From Metabacillus endolithicus (lineage in GTDB: Bacteria; Bacillota; Bacilli; Bacillales; Bacillaceae): a stretch of 64,000 nt of DNA. The notes under the pieces are model-generated. The model searched no databases. It was not told the DNA's origin and saw nothing but the letters and a program-made list of their open reading frames with translations. Location of the stretch: assembly GCF_023078335.1 (NCBI RefSeq), contig NZ_CP095550.1:744001-808000 (forward strand). Reading direction: 5' to 3'. Below are positions 40,464 to 51,273 of the stretch, piece after piece (positions within the stretch are counted from its first letter, which is position 1; the number at the start of each line of letters is the position of its first letter). Both the position numbers and the translations under genes were made by a program.

Positions 40464-41353
40464 TCATTTCTTGCTTAAAATTAGGACTTGTTCCGGATAT
40501 ATAGTGTATTATTCATATCATTAGCACTTTTTATTTTTTCAGGACTAATGTTAAATTCCTTTGCAATGGATTGGATGGTATCACCAGGCTGAACAACGTA
40601 CATATCTTTATTATTTAAATATAACGTTAACTGTTGATTTTGATAAATTGTTTCACCGTTAAGATCATTCCATTTCTGAAGGGACTTTATTGATACATCA
40701 TACTCACTGGAAAGTCCCCAAAGAGTATCACCTTTACTTACCGTAATTACCTTTTTCTGCACTTCTTGTTCATTAGTTGTATTTTTCTTAGATTCTTCTT
40801 GTATTTGAATATGATCTTTATTTTCGTTTTCCTTCTTTTCTTGATTAGCATGTGCAGTATGAGATTCAAATACAAATAATGGATCTAATGCGTGTTCTTT
40901 TTCATACGTCCATTCACCTTCATGTAATTCAAAATGTAAATGTGTTCCTGTAGAAATTCCTGTGTTACCGATAATTCCTACTACTTGTCCCTTTTTAACA
41001 GTTTCACCTTCTTTAACGTTTCGTTTACTTAAATGAGCATAAACTGTTTCATAGCCTTCTGGATGTTCTATAAAAACAACGTTTCCATATGAATCTGAGT
41101 AATAAGATTTTGTTACTTTTCCAGCTGAAACAGATACAATCTCCTCACCCTCTGGAGCAGCAATATCTATTCCTTTATGTTTTCCATGTCGTGTTCCGAA
41201 TGTATCTGTTATTGTCCCATTAACAGGTTGTACCCATTGATCTTCTAGCTCTTTTATGTATGATTTTGCCTGCACATGATTCTTGTCTATTACTAAGATC
41301 CCAATCATCGTACTCAATGTTAATAAAACTAAACTCATTCTTCTAACTAGCAT
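40464..41353 (-). CDS. Secreted M23 metallopeptidase with two LysM domains (C-terminal frameshift)
   Basis: Cell-wall endopeptidase. Signal or anchor at residues 1-29. An M23 domain (about 40-150) has HKGIDIAAPEG and THLHFELHEGE with the zinc ligands. A charged linker is followed by two LysM repeats (VSKGDTLWGLSSEYDVS and VQPGDTIQSIAKEFNIS). As read, the frame stops at 40481 after LYIRNKS. Removing one AT from the TATATAT tract at 40497-40503 restores a LysM ending YPEQVLIL and a stop at 40464. In sequence it resembles spore or wall M23/LysM proteins; the exact substrate bond is not readable. Confidence 0.87.
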
Positions 41354-41540
41354 TTTTCTCCTCCTGTTTCATTTTTTGGCTATATAGTTTTTAGTTAATA
41401 GCCATATCTATAAAATTTTCCGAGGAATTTCCTTTTTACATTAACCATATCTATAAAATTTACTCAATGGTCATTGTATAAAGGCCCGTCTTAAAAAAGA
41501 ACATGTGTAGTATGTAACATTATTTTCCTAACTATACATA

Positions 41541-41570
41541 AAAAGAGACTCAAAATTTTGAGCCTCTTTT
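41541..41570 (-). terminator. Intrinsic terminator after rsiX
   Basis: Near-perfect stem AAAAGAGnCTCAAAA/TTTTGAGnCTCTTTT followed by a T tract on the minus strand. Confidence 0.8.
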
Positions 41571-41572
41571 CC

Positions 41573-42805
41573 TTATTTAATCGGATTCGGTGAGTATGGC
41601 ACCTCAATTGGGTTTGTAACATCCATAACACCAATTCTTTCTTCACTTATCCCATTAAATTTAACTGATTTATAACCAAAGTCTTTTGCGGTTAACAAGA
41701 GTGATTCTAACATCATAATACTTTGTTCGCTGTTTTCAATTTTTGTCTTATCATCAAATTCGATATTCAGTTGATGATCATTCTCTCTAATAGTAATCAT
41801 TATATTATTTCCAATAGAAGGTGATAAATTGTATGCTGGTAATCCGTTCTTCATTAAATCAACTGCTTCACTCATGGTCTTCAATGGCTCAGGCGAAGGG
41901 ACGAGCAGCTTTTTTGTACTCTCATCGTGTTGATAAATCAGGTAGGCTTTTTTCCTTAATTGAGGAATATCTATTTCGGTGACCAATCCTGAATTTCCGA
42001 ATAAAATACCTTCCTTCCCATTTGTTGAAAGATGTGCCTTTTTCACACCAATCCAACGAAATGTTTCTTGAATTGTTTCCTTAAACATCACCTCTGCTGA
42101 AGAAGAAGTGATACCTTCCTCAACTTTATAATCAATATAAACTTCTGAAGGGTCTTCTTTTGTAGAAAGTTCCGAATTCTTAAGCTCAAAGGAAACTGGT
42201 CCTAACTCATCAAAGAAATCCTCGGGTATAAACTCAAGTATTCTCTCTAGTTTTTTTTCATTGTTATTTCCTTGTAAAGTAACTGGAATAACATTTTGAG
42301 CCATTTCATCAGTTAACCCAACTGTTACAGTTCTTTCAGGATTAATAGCATTTGTGACATAAGTGATGTTTTCTTCCTCTAACAATGTTTTCTCTTCCAT
42401 GTTTTCTATATCAAGAGCGATGCTTTCATTTTGATTCTCAATTATTGTAGATTCATTTATGTTTTTTTCCTCTACTTCAGATGCTTCCGATGCTTTTGGT
42501 GATTCTGGTGCCTTTGCCATTTCATTTTTTGAGGTTTCTTCTGAAGATGTAGTGGCCATATCCATAGTGCTTTCCTCACTAGAGGAGGTGAAGCCATTAA
42601 ATAAATATGGAGTCATAATCGCAAAGATCATAAGAGCTCCAACAGTTGCAATTGCAGGAGCAATCCAGGTTTTCGTTCTTTTTTTAGCACGTTGTTTATA
42701 TTGTATCTGTTGATAAATTTGATCAGCAGTTCGTTTATCCTTGACAGAGGGTAACTGCTGTAAAAGCTGCTCAAGCTGGTCTTCATTCCACTCCCGTTTT
42801 CTCAA
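41573..42805 (-). CDS. rsiX: Anti-sigma factor RsiX
   Basis: Membrane inhibitor of SigX. 410 aa, somewhat longer than the B. subtilis protein. A cytoplasmic N-terminal sigma-binding region (1-55, REWNEDQLEQLLQQLPSV) is followed by one membrane segment at about 46-68. The extracellular part has a Ser/Glu-rich stalk and a C-terminal GerMN-like sensor region. It overlaps the sigX 3' end by 23 nt, the usual sigma/anti-sigma coupling. Confidence 0.93.
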   Translation of the reverse strand: MRKREWNEDQLEQLLQQLPSVKDKRTADQIYQQIQYKQRAKKRTKTWIAPAIATVGALMIFAIMTPYLFNGFTSSSEESTMDMATTSSEETSKNEMAKAPESPKASEASEVEEKNINESTIIENQNESIALDIENMEEKTLLEEENITYVTNAINPERTVTVGLTDEMAQNVIPVTLQGNNNEKKLERILEFIPEDFFDELGPVSFELKNSELSTKEDPSEVYIDYKVEEGITSSSAEVMFKETIQETFRWIGVKKAHLSTNGKEGILFGNSGLVTEIDIPQLRKKAYLIYQHDESTKKLLVPSPEPLKTMSEAVDLMKNGLPAYNLSPSIGNNIMITIRENDHQLNIEFDDKTKIENSEQSIMMLESLLLTAKDFGYKSVKFNGISEERIGVMDVTNPIEVPYSPNPIK

Positions 42806-43334
42806 TCGAAAGCCCCTCCTTTTCAGACAAATTGTTTATATGTTTTTGCAATTGCTTAATTGCACGGTGTTGTGTTGTTTTTACTTTACTCACAGTCCAA
42901 CCTAATACCTCAGCTGTTTCCGTAATCGATAACTCTTGAATATATCGTAAAATTACGACACTACGTTGATCAATTGAACAAGTTTGTAACGCTCGGTATA
43001 TCCATTGAACTTGCTCATTTTGAATAGCGACTTCATCAGGTAATGGTTGTTGTTCATCTTCAATCTGCTGTTTATCCCAATCAAATCGCTCTAGTATTCT
43101 TTGACGGATTGTTTTTTGTTTGCGAAACCAATCAATAGCCACATGTCTCGCAATAGAAATAAGCCATGTTTTTTCACTGCTTCTACCTTCAAATTTGTCA
43201 TACGATTTTAATACACGAATATAAACTTCCTGAACAAGATCCTCTGCTTGTTCACGGCTTTTTACCATATAAAACAAAAATTGAAAAAGATCATGATGAT
43301 ATTTTTCATATAATTGTTGAAAGGTATCCTCCAT
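42783..43334 (-). CDS. sigX: ECF sigma factor SigX
   Basis: Extracytoplasmic-function sigma factor controlling cell-envelope charge and antimicrobial-peptide resistance. 183 aa. Region 2 (YMVKSREQAEDLVQEVYIRV, WLISIARHVAIDWFRK) and region 4 (RSVVILRYIQELSITETAEVL) are clear. It lies between rsiX and the res genes, as in B. subtilis. An ECF promoter is seen 26 bp upstream. Confidence 0.95.
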   Translation of the reverse strand: MEDTFQQLYEKYHHDLFQFLFYMVKSREQAEDLVQEVYIRVLKSYDKFEGRSSEKTWLISIARHVAIDWFRKQKTIRQRILERFDWDKQQIEDEQQPLPDEVAIQNEQVQWIYRALQTCSIDQRSVVILRYIQELSITETAEVLGWTVSKVKTTQHRAIKQLQKHINNLSEKEGLSIEKTGVE

Positions 43335-43359
43335 GAATTACCCTCCGTTCATAAATATA

Positions 43360-43385
43360 GTCGTAAAGAACAATGTAAGGTTTCA
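43360..43385 (-). promoter_or_regulatory. ECF-type (SigX-like) promoter of sigX-rsiX
   Basis: TGAAAC (43385-43380) and CGAC (43363-43360) separated by 16 bp, just upstream of the sigX start. This matches the TGWAAC-N16-CGWC form recognised by SigX and SigW and fits autoregulation. Confidence 0.75.
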
Positions 43386-43610
43386 CCTAAAAGGTACGTA
43401 ATTTAATTGAAATATTTATGTAATATTTGCCATAACTATCTTCTACTTTACCATGTTTTATAGAACTATTATATAGTTTATAATCGTATTCTCTTAAACT
43501 CCTAATTGCTATAAGTTCTTTATCATTTCAAAATCTAGTAGGGGTCTTTACCTTTTATTTCATCTATCTTTGACTCCCGGCTGATAAAGGCTCATGTTTT
43601 TCAAAAACAA
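43386..43610. other. Intergenic region between sigX promoter and pduO terminator
   Basis: About 225 bp with no gene, RNA or repeat that I can support. Confidence 0.5.
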
Positions 43611-43646
43611 AAAATCGCACGCTTAATAAGTAGCGTACGATTTTTT
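43611..43646 (-). terminator. Intrinsic terminator after the adenosyltransferase gene
   Basis: Stem AAAATCGTACGCT/AGCGTGCGATTTT with a short AT-rich loop and a T tract on the minus strand. Confidence 0.8.
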
Positions 43647-43671
43647 CCTATCCGTTATATTATATTAATCA

Positions 43672-44261
43672 TTAAGAATCTTTTTTCTCTTTACTAGAAG
43701 TCTTCGTTTTAAACACAAGAGCACTTCGCTCATATTCAACATCCTTAACACTTAATCGATGATTGATTACCCTTGCAATTGCAAAAAAATAGTCCGACAA
43801 TCGATTTAGATATTTTAATACGACTTCGTTTATTTCCATCTCTTTTTGTAATGAAACGGTGCACCTTTCTGCCCGTCTTGTGACAGTTCTTGCAATGTGA
43901 ACAGCTGCTGCTGCAGGCTTCCACCTGGAAGAATGAATCGTTCTAATTCAGGGGCTTCCTTTACATAAGCATCAATGCGATTTTCTAAGAACTCAACCAT
44001 TTCATTGTTTGCTTTATAAGGGTATTTTTCTTTCACAACGGCTAAATCCCCCCCACAATCAAACAACTCATGCTGGATTTTTTCAAGCTCTTGATATATA
44101 TCATGAAAAAGAGGTTCTGTCAGATGTGTCATCGCTTGACCAACAAAGCAATTAGCTTCATCAATTGTCCCATAAGCTTCTACACGTAAATGATCTTTAT
44201 CAACACGTCCTCCTATTATACTCGTTTTTCCACTATCACCTGTTTTTGTATATAAATTCAT
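43672..44261 (-). pseudogene. pduO: Cob(I)alamin adenosyltransferase, PduO type (frameshifted)
   Basis: Makes adenosylcobalamin from cob(I)alamin and ATP. The ATG at 44261 (MNLYTKTGDSGKTSIIGG) has GGAGAG upstream; TKTGDSGKTS is the ATP-binding loop, and VEAYGTIDEANCFVG is conserved. The frame breaks at about 43915-43918 in a C-run. One more base restores the catalytic segment GGSPAAAAVHIARTVTRRAER, then CTVSLQKE and YLNRLSDYFFAIAR, to a stop at 43672 (about 196 aa). It could supply cofactor for the B12-dependent regulator at 32516. Confidence 0.9.
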
Positions 44262-44345
44262 TTGTATCACTCTCCACATTTTTTAACTTACTATTATTAA
44301 ACCATGTGTATGTTATAAGGTCTAATGAATATATGCTAAAAAACA

Positions 44346-44377
44346 AACAATCTTGTTTCTTATGAAACAAGATTGTT
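44346..44377 (-). terminator. Intrinsic terminator after resE
   Basis: Perfect 14-bp stem AACAATCTTGTTTC/GAAACAAGATTGTT with a 4-base loop and T-rich tail on the minus strand. Confidence 0.8.
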
Positions 44378-44385
44378 CGTCAGTA

Positions 44386-46185
44386 TTATTCAGATTCTAG
44401 CTTTTTTCGAGGCAAAAAGAAACTAAATGTCGTACCTTCACCTATTTTGCTATGAACCGTTATTTTTCCTTGGTGTGCTTCAACAATGTTTTTAACAATC
44501 GCTAATCCAAGACCTGTACCAGCTCTTCCTCTTGTTCTTGCTTTGTCTGCCTTATAAAAGCGTTCAAATACAAATGGCAGATCTTCTTCAGGAATTCCAC
44601 TTCCAGAATCTTGTACATCCATTGCTAAGCCATCTTTTTCTGATGTTACAGTTATTGATACAATTCCATTTTCATTCGTGTGACGAATGGCATTATCTAT
44701 TAAGTTCGTAAGCACCTGCTCAATTCGATCTGGATCTATTACATAATTGGTTTCATTAAGATGAAGATCTGTTTGAAGATTAATCATTTTATCCTTAGCA
44801 GGACCTTGGAATTTTCGGCTTATTTTGTCAATAAACTGTGGTATAGATACTTCATCCAAATTCAAGGATATATGTCCTGCTTCCATTCTAGCCAAATCTA
44901 ATAATTCGTTAACAAGTCTTCCCATTCGTAACGATTCGTCATATATAACTTGAGCAATTTCCTTTTTCTCATCTTCCGTACTTGCAATGTCATCAACGAT
45001 GGCTTCACTATATCCTTGCAACATGCTAATAGGTGTTCTAAGCTCGTGACTAACGTTAGCAATGAAATCCTTTCGCAGCTTATCAAGTCGACGTTCTTCT
45101 GTCATGTCTCGTAGAACTGCAACAGCTCCTCTTACATATGATTGATTATATAAGGGTGTCATTAAAATAACCCAGCTTCTTCCTTGTATCATAATTTCAG
45201 TCATTTGTTCTTTTTCAGTGTTAACAACTCGTTGAAATAAACCTTTTGCTTCAGGTGGGAGCTCTTCATCATTTTTGACTAGCATTCCCTGCTCGTAATA
45301 CCAGGCTTGTAAAAATCTTTCAGCAGGTGGGTTTGTTACTAAGATCGTACCATCAATATTTAAAGTGATGACACCATCAGCCATACTGCTTAAAATATTT
45401 GTTAAATGCTCTTTTTCCTGATTAAGAGCGTTAATATGAAACTTAAGCTGTTTTCCCATCTGATTAAAGGCTATTCCTAACTCCCCAATTTCATCGTTTG
45501 ACATAATAGGAACTTTTGATTCAAATTTCCCTCTTGCCAGCTCCTGAGCTACCTCACGCATTTTTCTTAATGGATAGGTGATTCTTGTTGATAAGAAGAA
45601 GGCAAAAATAGTCGTTAAGATGATGGCAACTCCAGCGGCTAGGATAATATATTTTGTTGTCTCTTTTGTTGTTTCATGAACTGCTTGAAGAGATTGCGAA
45701 ATATAGACTGCTCCTTTTTCAGTATCTGACACCTTATATGGAATACCAACAATTAGTACCTCTTCTTCACCGTTAGCAAAAACATCATTTGGAGAATCTA
45801 AATTTGTGCGTTTACTAATTTTCTTTCCTTCTGTAAGAGGTAACGATAATTCTTGATCATCCTCTATATCTTCAAATTCTAAATGAGGCAGATCTTCGTC
45901 TATGATAGGCGAGTTCCAGTAAGAATCTTTATCTTCAATAATTAAAATATGAGTTAATTCATCTGTTAATTCCCACGCTATTGATCTTGCTAAAGATTGA
46001 TCCTCATGACTTTCCATTATGGCAGAAACCTTTGTACTTAATTGTTGTAATTCATTTTCCGCTTCATCCACATGATAATTCTCAATGAACTCCAGCATTA
46101 AAATCGTTAATACAAATAAAACAAAGGAAACGAGTAAAAGTATCGTTCCCCACAGTTTCCCTACTACACTTCTCCAGAGAATCAT
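44386..46185 (-). CDS. resE: Sensor histidine kinase ResE
   Basis: Membrane kinase of the ResDE pair that controls respiration and anaerobic genes. 599 aa. Two membrane segments (about 8-32 and 180-202) enclose an extracellular sensor. Then come HAMP (about 203-255), PAS (about 265-370), HisKA with phospho-His in NVSHELRTP and a HATPase domain ([25 protein letters not shown]). It overlaps the resD stop by 4 nt (ATGA). Confidence 0.96.
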   Translation of the reverse strand: MILWRSVVGKLWGTILLLVSFVLFVLTILMLEFIENYHVDEAENELQQLSTKVSAIMESHEDQSLARSIAWELTDELTHILIIEDKDSYWNSPIIDEDLPHLEFEDIEDDQELSLPLTEGKKISKRTNLDSPNDVFANGEEEVLIVGIPYKVSDTEKGAVYISQSLQAVHETTKETTKYIILAAGVAIILTTIFAFFLSTRITYPLRKMREVAQELARGKFESKVPIMSNDEIGELGIAFNQMGKQLKFHINALNQEKEHLTNILSSMADGVITLNIDGTILVTNPPAERFLQAWYYEQGMLVKNDEELPPEAKGLFQRVVNTEKEQMTEIMIQGRSWVILMTPLYNQSYVRGAVAVLRDMTEERRLDKLRKDFIANVSHELRTPISMLQGYSEAIVDDIASTEDEKKEIAQVIYDESLRMGRLVNELLDLARMEAGHISLNLDEVSIPQFIDKISRKFQGPAKDKMINLQTDLHLNETNYVIDPDRIEQVLTNLIDNAIRHTNENGIVSITVTSEKDGLAMDVQDSGSGIPEEDLPFVFERFYKADKARTRGRAGTGLGLAIVKNIVEAHQGKITVHSKIGEGTTFSFFLPRKKLESE

Positions 46186-46903
46186 GTATGATTTACCTCA
46201 AATTTATACCCTACTCCCCACACCGTAACAATCATCTTTGCTGCCTCTGGAGAAACTTTACTCAACTTCTCTCTTAATCGTTTAACATGTGTATCCACTG
46301 TTCGTAAGTCACCAAAAAATTCATATTGCCATACTTCCTTCAATAACTTTTCCCGATCATACACTTTATCAGGAGTTTTAGCCAGAAAATACAATAATTC
46401 ATATTCTTTAGGAGTTAAACTAACTTCATTTCCATCTGCAGTTACTCTATGTGCATCATGATCTATTGATAAATGAGGAAAAACGATTACATTTTTTGCT
46501 TTTGTTTCTGTTTTCAAATATGAAGTTTGAGAAGATCTTCTTAGTAATGCTTTTACCCTTAGAACAACTTCTCTCGGCTGAAAGGTTTTACAATATAATC
46601 GTCCACACCCGCTTCAAAGCCTTGTACTCTGTTTGCTTCTTCACCTTTTGCTGTTAACATAATAATCGGTGTTGCCTTTTTTTCACGTAATTGCTTGCAT
46701 ACCTCAACACCATCAATACCAGGCATCATTACATCTAACATAATTAAATCGTATTCATTGTTTAATGCTAATTCAAGCGCTTCATCACCGTTCTCAGCTT
46801 CTTCAATTTCATAATTTTCTCTTTCTAAATACATCCGTAAAAGTCGACGAATACGATCTTCATCATCAACGACTAAAATTCTGGCAAATTGGTTCTCTTC
46901 CAT
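46182..46903 (-). pseudogene. resD: Response regulator ResD (frameshifted)
   Basis: OmpR/PhoB-family regulator of aerobic and anaerobic respiration. The receiver domain reads from the ATG at 46903 (MEENQFARILVVDDEDR) with phospho-Asp in IMLDVMMPG, then stops after PFSREKLF. The winged-helix domain ([23 protein letters not shown]) is open in another frame to 46182. Restoring one base at about 46571-46577 gives PFSPREVVLRVKALLRRS and a full protein of about 240 aa. An AAGGAGGG ribosome binding site supports the start. A sequencing deletion is likely. Confidence 0.92.
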
Positions 46904-46979
46904 AATAAGAACCCTCCTTATAGGTATGTGTTTCAAATTTGGTATCTAATTATTATGTATGTACTAAGAGTATAACAAA

Positions 46980-47007
46980 AAGCCTTCACTGCAAAGAGTG
47001 AAGGCTT
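46980..47007 (-). terminator. Terminator between resC and resD
   Basis: Stem AAGCCTTCACT/AGTGAAGGCTT with a 6-base loop and TTTTTG on the minus strand. It separates resABC from resDE, so part of resDE expression must start downstream of it. Confidence 0.8.
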
Positions 47008-47079
47008 TATTAGCAGTGTTTATACTGATTGTATGTTTATAACTGATTATTTTGCTATTATTAAGCCAACTTAAAGCAA

Positions 47080-48257
47080 TTATGCATATGAGTGTAAGCC
47101 TGCAATAACTAAGTTAACAAAGATCAAGTTAAACATTATGATCGCAAAACCTACAACTGCAAGCCAAGCTGATTTTTCTCCATGCCATCCTTTTGATAAT
47201 CGAAGATGCAAATAAGCTGCGTAAAATAACCATGTTATAAAAGCCCCATACCTCTTTTGGATCCCAACCCCAAAACCTTGTCCAGGCAATCTGTTCCCCA
47301 AATCATCGCAAAGATAAGTGCACCAAGGGTAAACACTGGAAATCCAATTGCTACAGAGCGATATCCGATTTCATCAACAAGCTCAAGGTTCACATTTTTT
47401 GTGAATGGCTTTATCATTTGTCCGATGCGTTTTCGGAATATAAGTCGAACTAATCCATATAGAATTGTACCAACTATAACTGACCATATAACTGTGTTAA
47501 GTTTTACTGCAGAAATGATTGCAGGCATCTCAACTAATGGTTCAAACTTTCCATCTGTCACTAGTTCACCCTCATGCGGTCCTACTAATGCCGGTATCGT
47601 ATAAGTCATAACAGCTTCTTGCTCATTTTTATCAATCCAATTAAAATCTGCTTGATAATCAAGACCTCTAAATGTACTTGTTATAATAATGAATCCTAAG
47701 GTTACAACAAGGACGTACATAATAGATTCCAACCAAAAGGTTTTCTTTGATGCTTTTGTTTGATCAACAACTGTCACAAGGTGAATAATTCCTGCCACAG
47801 CACTAATAGCTAGAATTGCTTGCCCTAAAGCAGCTGTTGTCACATGAATATATAACCAATGACTTTGTAGTGATGGGATAAGTGGATTTATATCCGTTGG
47901 AAACATACTACCGTATGCAATAATTAATACAACAATAGGTAGAGTAAATAAACCTAAAATTGCCACCCTATAAATAAAGAATAAGATAATAAAAGCAAGA
48001 ACAAGCATCATACCAAAAGCTGTTGTAAATTCAAATAAGTTACTAACAGGTGCATGTCCTGATGCAATCCATCGTGTGATGAAGTAGCCTAGCTGTGATA
48101 GAAAACCTAAGATGGTTGCTGCAACGGCTGCAATTGTCCACTTACTTATTTTATCTGATTTATTTCTTTTATCACGAATGGAGCCACCGAACAAAAAGAT
48201 TGCGACTAAATAGATAATAAAAGCAACCTCTAATAATGTACTACTTAATGCTGCCAC
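47080..48257 (-). pseudogene. resC: Cytochrome c biogenesis protein ResC (CcsA family; two frameshifts)
   Basis: Multi-spanning heme-delivery protein of the ResBC (system II) cytochrome c maturation complex. The first frame (48257-47235) has an N-terminus with membrane helices and [13 protein letters not shown]. The heme-handling WGWDPKE motif is readable only in an intermediate frame at about 47252-47290. The last 60 aa ([18 protein letters not shown]) are in a third frame. Correcting one base near 47293-47299 and one in the C-run at 47244-47247 gives a continuous protein of about 392 aa. Two close indels suggest sequence error. Confidence 0.9.
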
Positions 48258-48276
48258 AATTTCCCCTCCTTTAACA

Positions 48277-49899
48277 TTATTCTTTTTCTTTCTGATCTTT
48301 AGGCATACTCAAAGTGGTATCTTCTACTAGACTTTTAAGCTCTTTAGATAGACCAAACCAATTTTTATTTGTATGACCGGCAACTAAAACTTTGTCATCT
48401 TCACGCTTTATCCAGATTCGTCGGTGATTCCAATACATCCCTTGAATGACACCGATCATAAAGATCGCTCCACCAATACCTAGTATCCATAGTGTTAAAT
48501 CTTTTCGAACAGTCAGCGCTGTCAAATCTTTCGTTTCTATACCTTCAAATTTCATTTTAAATTTATTTTCGCCTGAAGGTTCAATTGTTTGCTGAATAGC
48601 TACAAAACTTGACTCTCCCTCAGGAGTCTCAGGAGTGAACATTTTGAAAACAAATGCTGGATTATCAGGTATTCTTGTTTTCGTTGCAGGAACGCCCTCT
48701 TCATCAAAATAGAAGTCTGGTAAATATGTTGAGATTTCAACTTTATATCCATTTCCTAAATCATATTCTGTTTGAGGATCTAAAAGATCTACCGTGATTT
48801 TTCCATAGCTTTTTTCTGTTTCTTTATCTATTAAACTAAATGTCATTTTATTTAGTTCATTTAGTTTATAGTCCACTTGATAAAGAGAAAATGATTCAAA
48901 TTTCAACGGCTCATTTACTCTAATTTCTTCTTCCTTAACTTCTGTTAACTCAGGTGTTGCTCCGTGTACAATTTCCCCTTTTCTTTCATACAAGACAACA
49001 TCTGATTGGAAATTTTTTACTACGCTACCGTCACCAACACGTGTAATTGCTTCTTCAAAAACTTCACTTTCTTTGTCTTTCTCGTAAACTTCCATAATAA
49101 AATCTTTGTTTTCAAGATAATAACGACCTTCTGTACCAGGAATAACCGCTGTTTCCCCTTCTCTAACCCAAAGTACCTCATCAACATACATTCCTGGAAC
49201 AAAACGAAGCATTGCACCAAATAAAAAGAGTATTAGCCCACAATGATTCACATAGGGACCCCATCTTGAGAATCGGCCTTTTTCAGCTAAAATATTTCCG
49301 TTTTCCACCCGAACACGATAGCGCTTTGAAGTTAGGCGTTTCTTTAGTAAGTCTACATCATATTCATTTGTCGCTGTGGAAGAATACAGTCTTTGGCGTT
49401 TCATAAATGAGGAATGTCTTGTAACCCCTTGCTTTTTTAACGCTTTGTATAAAGGAACAAAGCGGTCTAAGCTGGCTATTACTAAGGAAATCCCTATTGA
49501 TGCTACTAAGATCATGTACCACCATGATCCGTATAAATTATGAAAACCTAATTCATAATAGATTTGGCCAAGAAAGCCATATTCATCTTTATAAAACTCA
49601 CTCGCTGTAACAGATGGCGGGATGTACATCTCCTGCGGAAACACAGTTCCTAACGCAGAAGCTAATAGGGTTAAGAATATTAACCACACACCTACCTTTA
49701 CAGAGGAAAAGAAGTTCCAAATTTTATCGACAAATGTTTTTTTATAGGTTTGAGAGCGTCTTGCAGACCCTTCGTATTTCATATCCAATAGTTTTTTATC
49801 TTCTTTTTTCTCTTTTTCTCCTATTGGATTACCACAAGATTCACATAATAGAGTTCCTTCCGGATTTGCATGACCACACTCACATGTTACCTTATTCAT
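48277..49899 (-). CDS. resB: Cytochrome c biogenesis protein ResB
   Basis: Partner of ResC in attaching heme to c-type apocytochromes. 540 aa. An N-terminal zinc-ribbon-like segment ([18 protein letters not shown]) precedes membrane helices at about 70-90, 120-145 and 205-225, then a large extracellular domain and a last helix at about 470-490. It lies 17 nt after resA and 19 nt before resC. Confidence 0.95.
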   Translation of the reverse strand: MNKVTCECGHANPEGTLLCESCGNPIGEKEKKEDKKLLDMKYEGSARRSQTYKKTFVDKIWNFFSSVKVGVWLIFLTLLASALGTVFPQEMYIPPSVTASEFYKDEYGFLGQIYYELGFHNLYGSWWYMILVASIGISLVIASLDRFVPLYKALKKQGVTRHSSFMKRQRLYSSTATNEYDVDLLKKRLTSKRYRVRVENGNILAEKGRFSRWGPYVNHCGLILFLFGAMLRFVPGMYVDEVLWVREGETAVIPGTEGRYYLENKDFIMEVYEKDKESEVFEEAITRVGDGSVVKNFQSDVVLYERKGEIVHGATPELTEVKEEEIRVNEPLKFESFSLYQVDYKLNELNKMTFSLIDKETEKSYGKITVDLLDPQTEYDLGNGYKVEISTYLPDFYFDEEGVPATKTRIPDNPAFVFKMFTPETPEGESSFVAIQQTIEPSGENKFKMKFEGIETKDLTALTVRKDLTLWILGIGGAIFMIGVIQGMYWNHRRIWIKREDDKVLVAGHTNKNWFGLSKELKSLVEDTTLSMPKDQKEKE

Positions 49900-49916
49900 G
49901 CTGAAAACTCCCCATT

Positions 49917-50438
49917 TTAAGGTTTTATCTTTTCCATATAATCTCTAATCATTCTTTCTGTTAAGGTTCCTGAAGTAATATCGACTACAACTCCATCAGG
50001 ATTAATTAAGAAGGTTGTTGGTAATGGTCCAACTCCATAAGCGTTTAATACTTGACGATCTTTGTCAAGGGGAATTGGGAAAGATAAGTCATGTTTGTTT
50101 ACGAAGCTCTGAACAGCAACGTTTGACTCAGCAATGTTTACAGCTAACACCTCTACACCCTGATCCTTATAATAATCATATTGGTTGTCCATATATGGCA
50201 TTTCTCGCTCACATGGCTTGCACCATGTTCCCCAGAAGTTTAAGAACACTCCTTTTCCTTTGTAATCAGAAAGTTGATGCTCTTTTCCTTCTAAATCTAC
50301 TAAGACAAAATCAGGAGCCTTTGAACCGACCTTTACCTTTTCTTTACTAACAAAAAAGTTTGAATATAGCGTATATCCCAATGCACCAATTAATAAAATT
50401 AATATGATAGAGCGCATAAGTAAACGTTTTTTCTTCAT
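49917..50438 (-). CDS. resA: Thiol-disulfide oxidoreductase ResA
   Basis: Membrane-anchored thioredoxin-like protein that reduces apocytochrome c cysteines. 173 aa. N-terminal anchor at 8-26, active site WCKPCE (about residues 73-78), the buried Glu region [11 protein letters not shown], and cis-Pro in GPLPTTFLI. First gene of resABC. Confidence 0.96.
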   Translation of the reverse strand: MKKKRLLMRSIILILLIGALGYTLYSNFFVSKEKVKVGSKAPDFVLVDLEGKEHQLSDYKGKGVFLNFWGTWCKPCEREMPYMDNQYDYYKDQGVEVLAVNIAESNVAVQSFVNKHDLSFPIPLDKDRQVLNAYGVGPLPTTFLINPDGVVVDITSGTLTERMIRDYMEKIKP

Positions 50439-50532
50439 TTACATACTCCCCTACTATTCCAACATTCTAGGTCATTATATCACTATCCAATTACACGATA
50501 TGATCAATTTTTTGAAGTTTATGTGAAAATTA

Positions 50533-51273
50533 CTATGCCTGTTTTCCATGCTGTGCAAGAGCTCGAAGCTGTTTTACTTCGTGTGGAGTCAGTTCCCTAG
50601 AATCACCTGTTGCAAGTCCACTTAAATTTAAAAAGGCAAATCTTTCTCTTTTTAGTTTCATTACCGGATGACCAATCGCTTCAAGCATACGTCTTACTTG
50701 ACGATTTCGTCCTTCATGGATTTTTAATTCTACAATACATGTTCCCTTCTTTTTATCAACAGATAATACTTTCACATGTGCAGGCGCTGTTTTCCCATCT
50801 TCAAGATGAATACCTCGCTCAAGCTGACGAACCTTTTCTCTTGTTGGGATTCCTTTTACTTTTGCAACATAAGATTTCTCTACCTCATATTTTGGATGCA
50901 TTAATATATTGGCAAACTCACCATCATTTGTTAATAAAAGGACTCCAGATGTGTCATAGTCCAGTCTACCGATTGGGTAGATTCTCTGTTTTATGTAAGG
51001 GAAAAAGTCTGTAACAACCTTTCTACCTTTATCATCCTTAACAGCTGAAATAACACCAGTTGGTTTATAAAGAAGTAAATAAACTGGTTCTTCCCGCTCT
51101 AGTGGAATACCTTCAACTTCTACTCGGTCTTGATCTGTAACTTTAATTCCAAGTTCCTTCACAACTTTCCCGTTCACTTTTACTTTTCCTTCTAAAATTA
51201 ATTCCTCAGCCTTACGTCTAGAAGCTATACCAGCATGAGCAATTACTTTTTGTAAGCGTTCCATCTCTTTCAC
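50533..51273 (-). CDS. rluB: 23S rRNA pseudouridine synthase RluB
   Basis: 246 aa. An N-terminal S4 RNA-binding domain (MERLQKVIAHAGIASRRKAEELI) precedes a RsuA-type pseudouridine synthase domain with catalytic Asp in GRLDYDTSGVLLLTNDG and RNRQVRRML. It lies between spmB and resA, as ypuL does in B. subtilis. Confidence 0.95.
   Translation of the reverse strand: MKEMERLQKVIAHAGIASRRKAEELILEGKVKVNGKVVKELGIKVTDQDRVEVEGIPLEREEPVYLLLYKPTGVISAVKDDKGRKVVTDFFPYIKQRIYPIGRLDYDTSGVLLLTNDGEFANILMHPKYEVEKSYVAKVKGIPTREKVRQLERGIHLEDGKTAPAHVKVLSVDKKKGTCIVELKIHEGRNRQVRRMLEAIGHPVMKLKRERFAFLNLSGLATGDSRELTPHEVKQLRALAQHGKQA

Noticed and set aside
49614..50350. Plus-strand open frames across the resB/resA boundary
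   Set aside because: They are antisense shadows of resB and resA, without start signals.
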